Of a DNA stretch of 64,000 nt, positions 48,729 through 58,724 are shown piece after piece (positions within the stretch are counted from its first letter, which is position 1; every line of letters starts with the position of its first letter). The notes below the pieces were generated by a model. That model saw nothing but the letters and a program-made list of their open reading frames with translations. It was not told the DNA's origin and searched no databases. Made by a program: the position numbers and the translations under genes. The stretch is taken from contig CM071928.1 in the NCBI GenBank assembly GCA_016081115.2, forward strand, positions 59,217,950 through 59,281,949, written 5' to 3'. The DNA is from Rehmannia glutinosa (taxonomy: Eukaryota > Streptophyta > Magnoliopsida > Lamiales > Orobanchaceae).

Positions 48729-49715
48729 ATGCCAAGAACAAAGAACCCAAGCAAGGGCAAAAGCGTGGCAAGTACTTGAGAGGAAATTGTTGAAGACCGT
48801 TTTAAGTAACTTGGAAGCACAACAATTGTATTATGACACATTATGCTCGAAGAGTATAACGGCGAACGGGGATTGCAAACCGGGGCCGAATGATGGTGAA
48901 CTTGCACAAATGATACATCGAAGCAATGGAAAAAACTTTGTGCCCAACCTGACCATTCGCAGAATATTGTCAGGTTTTATGCGAATGCGAAGTCCAAAAC
49001 TGGCTATAACTCAAAGGTTTTCATACGTGGAGTAGATAAAGTATACACTCATACAAAGCGATAAGAGAATATTATGGACTACTAGGAGGTGGATCACTCA
49101 CCGTATGAGGAATTTATCTCGCAACCACCGAGTATGGAGGAGATTTGTAATACACTTATGTCGGCTGGAACGAGGTACGTCATATAAAGGTTGTGGGAGG
49201 TGCTTCTTGCTTTTCCACACACGAGTCCTAGTCGATTTGGCGAGCTTGGTACCACTTCATATGCAACAATTTGATACCAACCAAGCATGTCGATGATGTA
49301 ACTAAGGAGCGAGCCCATCTTCTATATGCATTAGTTATTGACATACAATTCGACCCGGTAATTATTGCAACGTCCCCTTCGTCACAAAATGATACACCCC
49401 AAAACCGGAGACTAATCTTACCGAGTTTAATTTGTAGGTTATGTAAAAGAGGGGTGTTAAGTGGGATAGCTCCGAGCTATTGGAAAATCTAAGGGACCTA
49501 TAGATTCGGCTCTTATTGCTTCTTATGTCGAATGGGCAGGTGGTGTGCCTAATCCAGAAGTGCGGGATATATCTTTGATCTTGAATTTGCCCTACCAGCT
49601 ATTGAGCACGATACTCATGCCCAACCACGAGAATATCGACGCTCCATCCGGTTCGGCGGCAAGACGTTCTCGTTCTAGACGCTCACATCACGATAACAAC
49701 CCTTCGGCGCATTAG
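48729..49715 (+). pseudogene. Gypsy third coding region (putative plant transposon protein)
   Basis: Starts MPRTKNPSKGKSVAS at 48729. Across frames it continues with SLEAQQLYYDTL, NIVRFYANAKSKTGYNSKVFIRGVDKVY (48955-49040), HSPYEEFISQPPSMEEI and IDSALIASYVEWAGGVPNPE, then an Arg/Ser-rich tail. This order fits the unclassified protein family annotated as putative plant transposon protein, found downstream of pol in Athila/Tat-type elements. Its function is not known. It sits in the position of an env-like gene, but I see no membrane segment. Many frame changes. Confidence 0.6.
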
Positions 49716-51097
49716 TTTGCGAAATACGAGAATGAGAAGGGATTTTGTAGTTGAGCAACGCCACGAGCGTGCGAGAAGAATATGAGAATGAGCACAACCG
49801 AGTACTTTCCCGGATATATAGCCGGACACACCGCGATTCTAGTTCCCAATACCACCACTACCGGTCCTATTGCTCATTTTTCACCACACGACTCCGATGA
49901 GGAGTCTGGCGCTCGGCTACCGGGAAAGTTTTCTCACTCTCCATTGAGGACAATGTTCAATTTAAGTTTGGGAGGTGTAATCAGTATTTGTGTCTTTTGA
50001 GTCGTGTCGAAGTGTCGAGTCATGTCAAAAAAAAATCGAGTTGAGTCGAGTCGGGTAGTTTGTTGAACTATAGAATGCATGACTAAGTAGATTTGTTGAT
50101 CACGAGTTGAACTCATGAGAGCATGCTTTTAAGTGGTGATCTATATTTTGCTTCATTGATTTCATATTCATGCATAATTCTGTTAACTTATTTGAAAATG
50201 ATTAATGAAGTTGAGTGTTGCTTGTATGATCCCACGATTCTAGGACTTGTTTGATCACTAATTGAGGCGAAATAACATAAAGAAATGATTTAGGCCATCT
50301 TTGAATAAGTTAGAGCCAAAATGACTACCTTTGTACGATATAATTTCACTAGTGTCCCCTTTTGAGCCTATTAAACTGTTCTTTGGCAACCAATCTTTTA
50401 CCTTGAGCTTACATGTGAAAATCCTAATTACCCATCACTCATACACACAAAATGATTGAAGGTTGAGGAGGATGTGACAAGTAGGGTATGTGTTCACTCG
50501 CATGAAGTTGCCGAAAAAAAAAAAAAAAATATGAGACCCCATGTGTTAAAATATGCAAAAAGATTAAGTTTGGGGGTTTCAAAATCAAAGAAAAAAATTG
50601 TTGAAAATAGAGGCTCGTAAAGGAGAATAATTGAAAAATCAACAACGAAGAAGGTAGCCATTTTGTTTGGCAATTGGTGATTTGAAGAGGTAATTGTGTG
50701 TTTGGGTGAGTTGAGCCACTTAATCCTAAATTTTTCTACCCGACCCTAAGCCACATTACAAGATTTGAAAGTTCTATTGATCCTTGTGTTATATTAGCCT
50801 ACATTAGTGGAGATTAGTGTGAATAACAATCTTATGGAATCCGGTAGTCATTATCTTTTGATACCTAGAAGTGGATCATCTTGATAACGTTCGATTGCGT
50901 AAATCGATTCGAATAATAGAGGAATTGTCATGAATATTCAACACTTTTGATCACAATGTCAAAATGCATGCTTGATTGATAGTGAGATGAGTATTTAGAC
51001 AAATTTTATTGGTTTGTGGCGTTTTGTAGTAGCTTGTGTTGTTGTATTGTTTGTTTTCATTTTGGAGTTTTAATTGTTTGAGGACAAACAATAGCTC
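49716..51097 (+). other. Gypsy 3' non-coding region
   Basis: AT-rich tail up to the polypurine tract. Contains repeats of CGAGTCGTGTC/GAGTCGAGTC near 49995-50060. No gene recognised. Confidence 0.6.
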
Positions 51098-51112
51098 AAG
51101 TTTGGGGGTATT
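51098..51112 (+). other. Gypsy polypurine tract
   Basis: AAGTTTGGGGGTATT ends next to the 3' LTR start TGTTAAG. This wording is characteristic of plant Athila/Tat elements. Confidence 0.85.
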
Positions 51113-52534
51113 TGTTAAGTTGGTATTTTACCAATTAATTGAGTATTTTAGATTAGAATTTGGTTTTATTTTGGGTGTTTTTAGAGTCGTTAGAGTTCAA
51201 TTTATTTCAATTAGTGTCGATGACAAGTCAATCTGATTTGGTAGCCAGAAATGAAGAAAACAATGAAAAACGGCGCGGAAAGAAGAAATTGCGCTTGAAG
51301 AAGAGAAAATCGCATTTTGCTGGGACGGGCGGGCGCCCAGCCGCGGCCTACCGTGACAGGGCCACCAGTTGCGCGGATGCATGTGGCGCTACAGCCCTCC
51401 CAGCGAAAATGCGGATTGGATGCATGTGGCGTTATGCGCCCAGCCCAACCCATTGCGGCCGCGCGAAGAAATTGACGATGCGGGTGGCGCTGCGGCACCA
51501 ACGCCCGCTGCTCTGCGCCGGGCGGTAAGTTCGTCTGACGGAGTTTTGGCGCCCCGCGGCCAGGAGCGAGGCGACTTCCCAGGCTCACCTACCCCCTTTC
51601 TTGGATTTTTGTGGACTATAAATACTAGCCTTGGGGCTTGAAATTAGGGATCTTGGAACCTTTGGAAGACAAGAAAACACTACAAGACAAGGAAGAAGAT
51701 TGGGGCATCTTGAGAAGAATTTGGAGAAGAAGATTGGAGGCTTCTATCATCTAGAAATAGAAGATCCTCAACTCTTGTTCTTATTTTGTTGCTTTCTTCA
51801 TATCTTGTAAGACGTATTGTTGTATTTTCATGGATTCATTTTCTTTAGTCATGAGCTAAACTCTATAATTCTGAGGAATAATGTAATCTATGTTTGAACT
51901 TATGTTTTGAGATTGTGGTTTGTCAATCAAGATCTATTAATTTATTTGTGCTATTTGGATCTATTGCTTCTAAATTACTTGATCAATAATTTAGATTGTT
52001 TGGTGTATTTGATTTGACACTTGAGAAAGGTAATTGAATACATGACCTTGGAATAGCATAACCTTTAGGATTTCATAGAATTTAGAGATTTGTGAATCCT
52101 TTGAAGTCATTTATCAAGATTCATAGTTTTTATTGAGATTTTAATTGGTGAATTTTATAGAGATATTGATTTCCCAATTGAATCTAAAATCATTTGGCAC
52201 TTGAGAGAGGGAATGATTATTGTAGAAATCTTGACTTATAAATTGGTAATTGATGATTGATAAACCATATTGACAACATAAGGGATAACTAGATTCATCA
52301 TACCTCTAGAATTCATTTAATCATTTGGATAAACTCATTGTTTCATATTCTTGATTTATTTTTAGTATTTTTAGTATAATCAACTCCATCATATATTGAA
52401 TTTCTAAATAAAGTTAGACTACTATATTATAGTACTTAGCAATAATTCGATAATTATTCCTGTGGATTCGACAACCTTACTACTCTATATTAAAACTTGA
52501 CACCGTAGACTTGCGGTTAGAAAAATCTCTAACA
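51113..52534 (+). repeat. Gypsy 3' LTR
   Basis: 1422 bp, TGTTAAG...TAACA. Nearly identical to the 5' LTR except for the GC-rich segment 51310-51580 and scattered one-base changes. Confidence 0.92.
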
Positions 52535-52596
52535 ACCACACACTATATCCACCATTTTCTTTAAACAAACCTTTCTTCTAGAATATTTTACCAACA
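52535..52596 (+). repeat. Copia B 3' LTR, last segment, with target duplication
   Basis: Begins with the duplicated ACCAC (52535-52539), then ACACTATATCC and continues to CCAACA, matching 35289-35352 of the 5' LTR. Confidence 0.88.
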
Positions 52597-52745
52597 AGGA
52601 CAACCACAAGGTCATTCTAACTCGTTTGTGTGTTGCGGGTTGGTTTCTCTTCGTGGATTCATTGGACCGAGTCGGATATCCCAACTCGGAACATCTCAAC
52701 TTGGAGTAAGTTATACGGATTTTTGTAGCATCAATAAGAGACGAT
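52597..52745 (+). repeat. Outer LTR remnant, right part
   Basis: AGGACAACCACAAGGTCATTC and the following text would complete the LTR-like segment at 34007-34331. The pairing is an inference from phrasing and position, because no second full copy is in the window. Confidence 0.4.
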
Positions 52746-53655
52746 AGATAAATCGAGAAAGTGACCAATATTTATTTATTGGTAATAAGTTATAACTTAT
52801 GAATTAAATAGTAATTGTTCCGCATAAGCTTGACTCTTATTATTTCAAGTTCTAAAATTTATGGCTATTTCTTTCAAAAAAAAAAAATTATTTATGGCTA
52901 TTATAAAAGAATGGTTATAATTTTCACAAAAAGAAACGACACATTAATAATTGATGCATTTAGTAGAATATATAAATACATGCTTTAGAGTTTAAAGATT
53001 TAGAGGGCCTACTTAGCCTAATAGCCTCTGATTCAATTAAACATTCACAAATTCATATGACCAAAATGTGTTTCTTTCACAATATGCATCTTTATCTTTC
53101 TTTTCATTGTTTTTCTTTGTCATAAAAGTCACTTTTACTAAGTAGTCTACATCTCACAATGAAAAAAATATCTAATTATGGTGGCTTATAAGTTATAACT
53201 GATTTGCAACCGTGTTGGCCTCTCACCTTAAATGGGAATAAGTTTAAAGAGTTTTGTCAATATATTACTTTTATTTTCCCAAATGTTTTAGGAAAAAAAA
53301 ATTTGCGTGAAAATATATATCTCACCACAAAATTTAGAAATCTGACTTCATCGCTAATTATTTGCGAATTTATTCACATTGAAAAGGTTAATAAATAACA
53401 TTCTCCTCCATGTCCTTTATGATTATTTTGTTTGTCCTCTTCTAATTGTTCCTTGCCTTTACTTTGTCTTAGTGGGGTAAAAGAAATAATAAGATAAGAA
53501 AAGTGTGGCAAAGTGGATTTTGTTACTTCTTTTATTTAGAGAAAATAAGAAGTAGTAGTATTCAATATTTTTCAACCATGATCAGTTGATTATCTAGAAA
53601 AGCAAATGAAATACACTTAAATTAACATATCCTTGATAATGATGTATGTAGATCA
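52746..53655. other. Intergenic AT-rich DNA
   Basis: No gene, repeat boundary or RNA recognised. Confidence 0.5.
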
Positions 53656-53895
53656 ATACTGTTGTAAAAATTGGTCTAGGCGGCCTTCTAGGCGCTAGTT
53701 GCCCCTTACTCAAGTCAATCGATTTTGCTAAAATTGGCCCACAAAAACAGTTTTTGCGAAAAATCGACCTGGCGCCCGCCTAGACGTGTTAGGCGTCTAG
53801 GCAAAGACAAAATCGGGACTGGCGGTTACCTGGCGGCGGAAAATCGGGCCTAGGCGCCCGCCTACGGGCTAGGCAGCAAAAATCGGCAAAAAATC
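53656..53895. repeat. GC-rich palindromic TAGGCG repeat element
   Basis: A dense group of TAGGCG and its complement CGCCTA (at least eight occurrences), as in TCTAGGCGGCC, GCGCCCGCCTAGACG and GGGCTAGGC, interleaved with AAAAATCG phrases. Sharply GC-rich in AT-rich DNA. Resembles the subterminal regions of small plant DNA transposons. No TIR or TSD defined. Confidence 0.45.
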
Positions 53896-53929
53896 GGTAA
53901 AAAATAAAAAATAGAGTTGTTTCTAGGGA

Positions 53930-54885
53930 AATTGACATAAATGCCCCACTTTTTAGAGACAGTGTCAGCCTTTTACTCTTCCCGGTACTATTTTACCCAA
54001 ATTTATGCTCCCGCCCTTTTTTTTACACAACTTTACGCTCCCGCCCAAATTTTCGGACTTTTTACGCTTTGTTTCAAGATTGTTTTGAACATGTTTCTTT
54101 TGATAAATTTCAGTGAAAAAATAAATTTTGCCCTTGTTAAATAAATCATTTTATATTCGATGTCTTATAAAAAATCAAGAAATATACACATAAAACAACA
54201 CGTATTAAAACCAAACAAATTAAAAATATTAGAAACAACATGAACAAAAAAACCCAATTCAATTTTTGATCCAATGCATGAAAACATAAAAGACATGGAA
54301 ACAACCAGGAAAGCAATATAGAAACAAACCAGAAACAATATAGAAAACACCATATGAGCAAAAAGAGTTAAAAATAGGTAAAATTTGTATTTAAATATTG
54401 AAAACTACCTGGAAACAATATAAAAACATCGGAACAACATTAAAAACGGTATGAAAACAACATAAAAAATATTAAAAATACCACATGAATAAAAAGAGCT
54501 TAAAAATAGGTAAAAATTATATATACACATTGAATATTACATGGAAACAACAACAAAAATTATTAGAACAACACTAAAAATATTATAGAACAACACCGAA
54601 AAAGCAATAGAAACAATGTAAAAAATAATACATGAATAAAAAACAACATAAAAAATAGGTAAAAGTTGTTTTGAAACATCGAAACAATAAAGAAACAACA
54701 TATATAACATATAAATCAATACGAGAAAAAAAACAAAAAAAAAAAACTCAAAAATATGCGGGAGCGTAAAAAGAAAAAAAAAAATAGGTACAAAAGGAAA
54801 AAAATATGTACAAAAGTGATAGGAGCGTATTTTGTGGTATGTTTACCAAAAAGAGGGTATTTTAGCCCAACTAGCGCTTTGAATT
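53930..54885. mobile_element. Inverted-repeat element with paired GCTCCCGC boxes and an AT-rich minisatellite
   Basis: GCTCCCGC lies at 54007-54014 and 54037-54044. The reverse form GCGGGAGC lies at 54757-54764, with a partial (AGGAGCG) at 54821-54827. The outer ends are weakly inverted (ATAAATGCCCCACTTTTT against TAAAATACCCTCTTTTT). Between them three units of about 131-148 bp begin CATATGAGCAAAAAGAG (54351), CACATGAATAAAAAGAG (54482) and TACATGAATAAAAAACA (about 54629). The hydrophobic open frames on the minus strand follow from the biased composition. Confidence 0.45.
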
Positions 54886-54926
54886 TACAGAACCATGATG
54901 TACATACATATTCTGTACGCTTTTTT

Positions 54927-55309
54927 TAAAAGAATCAAAATGAATTTCATTCATTTAACTGAAGTAACTTACAACGGATTACAACATCAAATGAAAAATA
55001 ATTGCAAGCCTTACAAGATCATAGACATATACAGATCTAAAACAAAAATTTTAAACCTAAATAGATCTAATTGATCCATAGATTTAGAACTTCGCAACAA
55101 AGGCGTTGGACAAAACACGCCAAAGAACTTGATCTCGCACATCGCATATCATCAATTGTGAATGACTCATCCGAATCTTCGAATAAAATTCCACAAATGG
55201 GACAAACTTATTTCTTGAAAAGAAAAAAAAGTCAACTATTGGGTACAAATAAACGACACCTCGTGGGGATAAATTATTGAAATTATTTACTAAAAGCATT
55301 TTCTGAGTT
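54927..55309 (-). mobile_element. Poly(A) retroposon with 16-bp target duplication
   Basis: 383 bp bounded by perfect copies of TTCTGTACGCTTTTTT at 54911-54926 and 55310-55325. On the minus strand it ends in an A-rich tail that runs into the left copy. A long duplication plus poly(A) means L1-mediated retroposition. The body has no domain I recognise. It may be a 5'-truncated LINE 3' end, a SINE or a short retrocopy of an mRNA. Confidence 0.75.
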
Positions 55310-55325
55310 TTCTGTACGCTTTTTT

Positions 55326-55789
55326 ATAAGCAAAAACAGAGGATTTATTTAACATTATCATCACTAAAATTTACGGTCCAGTCTCAATAGTTGATGCTTG
55401 ATATTAACTATTAAGATCGAAAAGAGAAAAAAAGAAAATATTACTTAAATAATTATAAATTAATATAGAAAATTCACAAAATCCTAAATTAAAACAATTG
55501 TCTTCCGATTTAATTAGATCAGTTACACAAAAATTATATTGGCCGCCGCTTATGTGTTTATTTTTCTATCTCAATCATACGCCAAGGCAGATTTATTTTA
55601 GTTTTATCAAGTCAGCTTCCTTATGTGGAGGATCTTGCCATAATATTTTTAAGTATTTTTCCAATCAGAATTTCTTTTTAATTTGGTCAATTACTGAGAC
55701 CCTGTTTTTTAAATTATAGTGTAGTCAGTATAAAAACTACGAAAAGTGGTTCGAACATGATCAATTACTAGCAATTTGAATAAGATTTA
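55326..55789. other. Intergenic DNA
   Basis: No gene recognised. The open frame of 73 codons at 55498 has no domain. Confidence 0.45.
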
Positions 55790-57539
55790 GAGGATATTAC
55801 ACTAAACTCCATGTACTATTCGCGTTTTTATATTTAATATTAATATATACACTATTTTTTTTAGATTCTTTTCTGTATATGAACTATGTAAATATTTGCA
55901 CGTTGCCTTATATGGACAATTTTGCCCATAAAATATTATTTTTCTTAAGATAATGACAATAGTTCATTGTGGTCATCGGGCCTATCATGTTATCATATAT
56001 AAAATTAACATTTCCTTAAATTTTTACATTGTTTCAACAAAATGTAGCTAGGTATTTTTAGTCGATTTTTGAGTTGCTCGTCACACATACAATTTTATGA
56101 CTGCTCCTTATACTCAACCTTAACAGACATCGCAATGGTTCGTACCAACATGACAAAAAAAGCGAAAAATTGCAGCGAAAAAAAATTGCTGCTAACTTTA
56201 GACATTAGCGACCAATCTTACGTGGAGATGTTAAACGGGCTGGCCCTAGCCCTATAGGGCTTCGGGCTAAACGAGCCGGCGTTAAACGGGCTGGCAATAT
56301 TGGAACCTAACCCTAACCCTAGCGGGCTTCGGGCTAAACGGGCCACTATCGGGCTATAGTCAAAAAATTAAAAATTATATATTTAAATTTAAAATTTTAA
56401 ACTCGAATACATATAACATTTAAGTTTAACATTTTAAGTTAAACTATTAAATCATAAATAAAATCCATGCAAAGTTTCTAATTACATTTGCATTAACAAA
56501 TTTATAAAAAATTAAATATTTTATGATCTAGATTTTGAAAATAAAATAATAATAACTAAAGCTACCCAAAATTAAGACTTTTTTCTCGTAATTACTCATA
56601 TGACTATAATTTAAAATTTTCAAAATAAGATATTTAAACCTAAAATTTCAAACTTGAGCATATATAACATTTAAGTTTAATAAAGTTAATCTTAAAAAAG
56701 TCATGCATGTTTATAATTACGTTTCATTAACAAAATTATAAAATTAGATTTAGCACCATTTAGAAATATAATTTATATCCTAAATAATCTAATAAGACTA
56801 TGTGATATTTTCTTATTCATAATAAAAATGGAAAATTAAATTAAGTAATAAATAAAACAAATAAAAAGAAGCTTTTCAAGAATTTATAGCTTGTTTAATA
56901 AAGTTAAACTTAAAGATGAGGAGATGTGAATTTGAAAATAAATTTACTAGTAATAGGTAATAAAAGTAGATATAAAATATTAGAATTATATATTTTTTTA
57001 AAAATAAAAATAGCGGGCTAACGGGCTGGCCGGTTAACCTTAACCTTTGCTAGCTACTAACGGGCTTCGGTTTAAAAACGATCCGGGCCAAAAAGGCCTT
57101 GATTTAAATGGGCCAAAATAATTCGGCCCTAACCTCTTTTTCGGGTTTAAATGGTCCCCCAGCGGACGATCGACCACCCTTTTAACATCTCTAAATTCTT
57201 ACGTCACTAACCAATTAAAAATAAAAATATATATAATTATAATCAATTAGCGGTGAAAATATACGATTATTAAACAAGAATACTCAACTACAATCCAATC
57301 AAATAATTTATGAATTTAAGAGATTATTAATTTCTTATATGGAAGCATGGTGGGTTGGATATGATCATAATGAACCATTTTTATTATTTTAAGAAAAATA
57401 AAATTTTAGGGGTAAAACTTTCCATATGGGGTAAAGTGCAAATATTTACATAGTTCATATGGTAAAGTGTAACAAAAAAATATTTTATATAGTATAATGT
57501 AAAAACGGATAGTACAGGGAGGTCTAGTGTAATTTCCTC
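55790..57539. mobile_element. Non-autonomous long-TIR (MULE-like) element with nested hAT
   Basis: Terminal inverted repeats of about 190 bp. The left reads GAGGATATTACACTAAACTCC...ATGTACTATTCGCG...TATGAACTATGTAAATATTTGCAC. The right, reverse complemented, reads GAGGAAATTACACTAGACCTCC...TGTACTATCCG...TATGAACTATGTAAATATTTGCAC. Flanks TAAGATTTA (55781-55789) and TACGATTTA (57540-57548) match at 8 of 9 bases, the 9-bp duplication expected for Mutator-like elements. No transposase. A hAT-type element at 56224-57196 has inserted into the middle. Confidence 0.75.
56224..57196. mobile_element. Non-autonomous hAT-like element, 973 bp
   Basis: Perfect 8-bp flanks TCTTACGT at 56216-56223 and 57197-57204, the hAT duplication length. 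Ends are GGAGATGTTAAACGGGCTGG on the left and TTTAGAGATGTTAAAAGGGTGG on the right (reverse complement). Subterminal GGGCTAAACGGGC, GGGCTTCGGG and CGGGCTAACGGGC motifs repeat at both ends, a common plant hAT MITE pattern. The core is AT-rich and non-coding. Confidence 0.8.
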
Positions 57540-57579
57540 TACGATTTATTCTCCAAAGTTGGCATCACACATATATATA

Positions 57580-58690
57580 GGAAAAAATACTAAACCCTCC
57601 AAACTTTTTGGTTTTTGCACTTATCATATTAATTAATTTCTTTATACTTTACCATACATACTACTCAAGTTTTGCACTTTACTATACCGTGGCCATCGCC
57701 CGATGAAATATTCCCGAGAACATTAGGTGCAAGCCCTCCACGTGTGAGCAAAATCGTCTTTCCCAAAAATTCAAAATGTTTGTTACATTTTACCATATGA
57801 ACTTTGTTAAGAATTTTAATTTGCCATATAAATTTTACACAATTTCACTTTGCTACATCATGAATTTAAAAGAAAATTATAAACAGATTATGTGTATATA
57901 AATGTATTTATCCTTTTCTTTTCAAATTTTATTAATAAAATAATAAATTTAATTAATATTTACCACGATAAACTATAATATCAATTATATTATTTTAGAG
58001 TTTAGGTTTATAATTTAAACGGGATAGATATCATTGTTATCAATTTATATTTTGCGGTTTAGATATCTTTGAATTATTTAAACATGTTTTATATTTATTT
58101 CATCCCAATTTTTGTAATGTTGTTTTAGATATATACATTTGGTTCTTTGTTCATTTCTTAATTGCATATTCAAGACTTGATTATAATGTTTATGAATTAT
58201 ATTTTTTTCGTAAATTCAAATAATTAAACGCTCGGCTAAACTTTTCTTTTTGAGACAACTTTGGTCGATCTACTATACTACATGCTCTCGTACTCCTACA
58301 AATAGTGGTTAAATTCAATAATTATTTGGTGAACGAATAAAAATCATAATAGAACAGAAAATTCGGTATAAATCGGTGTACTGAATATTGTACCAAAATA
58401 ATCGATCGACTCAAACTTTTTGCCGTATGTTTTCTTTTTTTGTATTTATTCGGTATTTTGGTAAATCAAAATTTTGTAATCATAATTACAATATTTATTT
58501 ATCATTTTTTAAGCAAAGACGGTTTTGCAATTAAGGGCATGTGTCAGAATATTCGAAGAATATTCCACCGGCTATGGTCGTTGTATGGCAAATTGCAAAT
58601 TTTGTGTAGTATGTATGATAAAGTATAAAGAAAATTAGTTCATATGGTAATGTGCAAAACACCGCATAGTTTAGGGTATAGTATTTTTCC
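57580..58690. mobile_element. Second long-TIR element, 1.1 kb
   Basis: Inverted ends of about 160 bp. Left GGAAAAAATACTAAACCCTCC...TTTCTTTATACTTTACCATACATACTAC. Right, reverse complemented, GGAAAAATACTATACCCTAAAC...TTTCTTTATACTTTATCATACATACTAC. Flanks ATATATATA and TCATATATA agree at 7 of 9 but lie in TA repeats, so they are weak evidence. No coding sequence. The TIR shares the theme ATATGAACT with the element at 55790, which suggests related families. Confidence 0.68.
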
Positions 58691-58691
58691 T

Positions 58692-58692
58692 C

Positions 58693-58723
<31 letters not shown>

Positions 58724-58724
58724 C
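58692..58724. repeat. TA-rich microsatellite
   Basis: (AT)n with one C interruption, between the long-TIR element and the Helitron end. Confidence 0.85.

Larger units (their letters stand above)
40913..52534 (+). mobile_element. Athila-like Ty3/gypsy retrotransposon, 11.6 kb
   Basis: Complete insertion with LTRs TGTTAAGTTGG...TCTCTAACA, inside the 3' LTR of copia B. The PBS TGGCGC and the polypurine tract TTTGGGGGTATT next to the 3' LTR are of the kind seen in plant Athila/Tat elements. Order: gag, protease, RT-RNase H, integrase, then a long spacer with a third coding region, as in Athila. All coding regions carry many frame changes. The AT-rich parts of the LTRs are about 98 percent identical by eye, so the insertion is young. 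Confidence 0.93.
34332..52596 (+). mobile_element. Copia B: Ty1/copia retrotransposon split by a gypsy insertion
   Basis: The 5' LTR is 34332-35352, the internal region 35353-39782, and the 3' LTR 39783-40912 continued at 52535-52596 after an 11.6-kb gypsy element. LTRs start (T/G)GTTGGAATTGGTC and end CCAACA. Gag, protease, integrase, RT and RNase H are all recognisable in plus-strand order but each is broken by frame changes. No target duplication can be recognised (CCTGG on the left, AGGAC on the right). The 5' LTR lacks about 105 bp present in the 3' LTR after AATTAATTAATTA. Confidence 0.9.

Noticed and set aside
54146..54719. Hydrophobic minus-strand open frames that look like membrane proteins
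   Set aside because: Reverse reading of an A/AC-rich minisatellite yields F, L, I and V by composition alone. No domain, and the frames follow the repeat.
56300..56330. CCTAACCCTAACCCTAG, telomere-like repeat
   Set aside because: Only two units, inside the end of a hAT-like element whose subterminal motifs are GGGCTAAACGGGC. Not an interstitial telomere tract.
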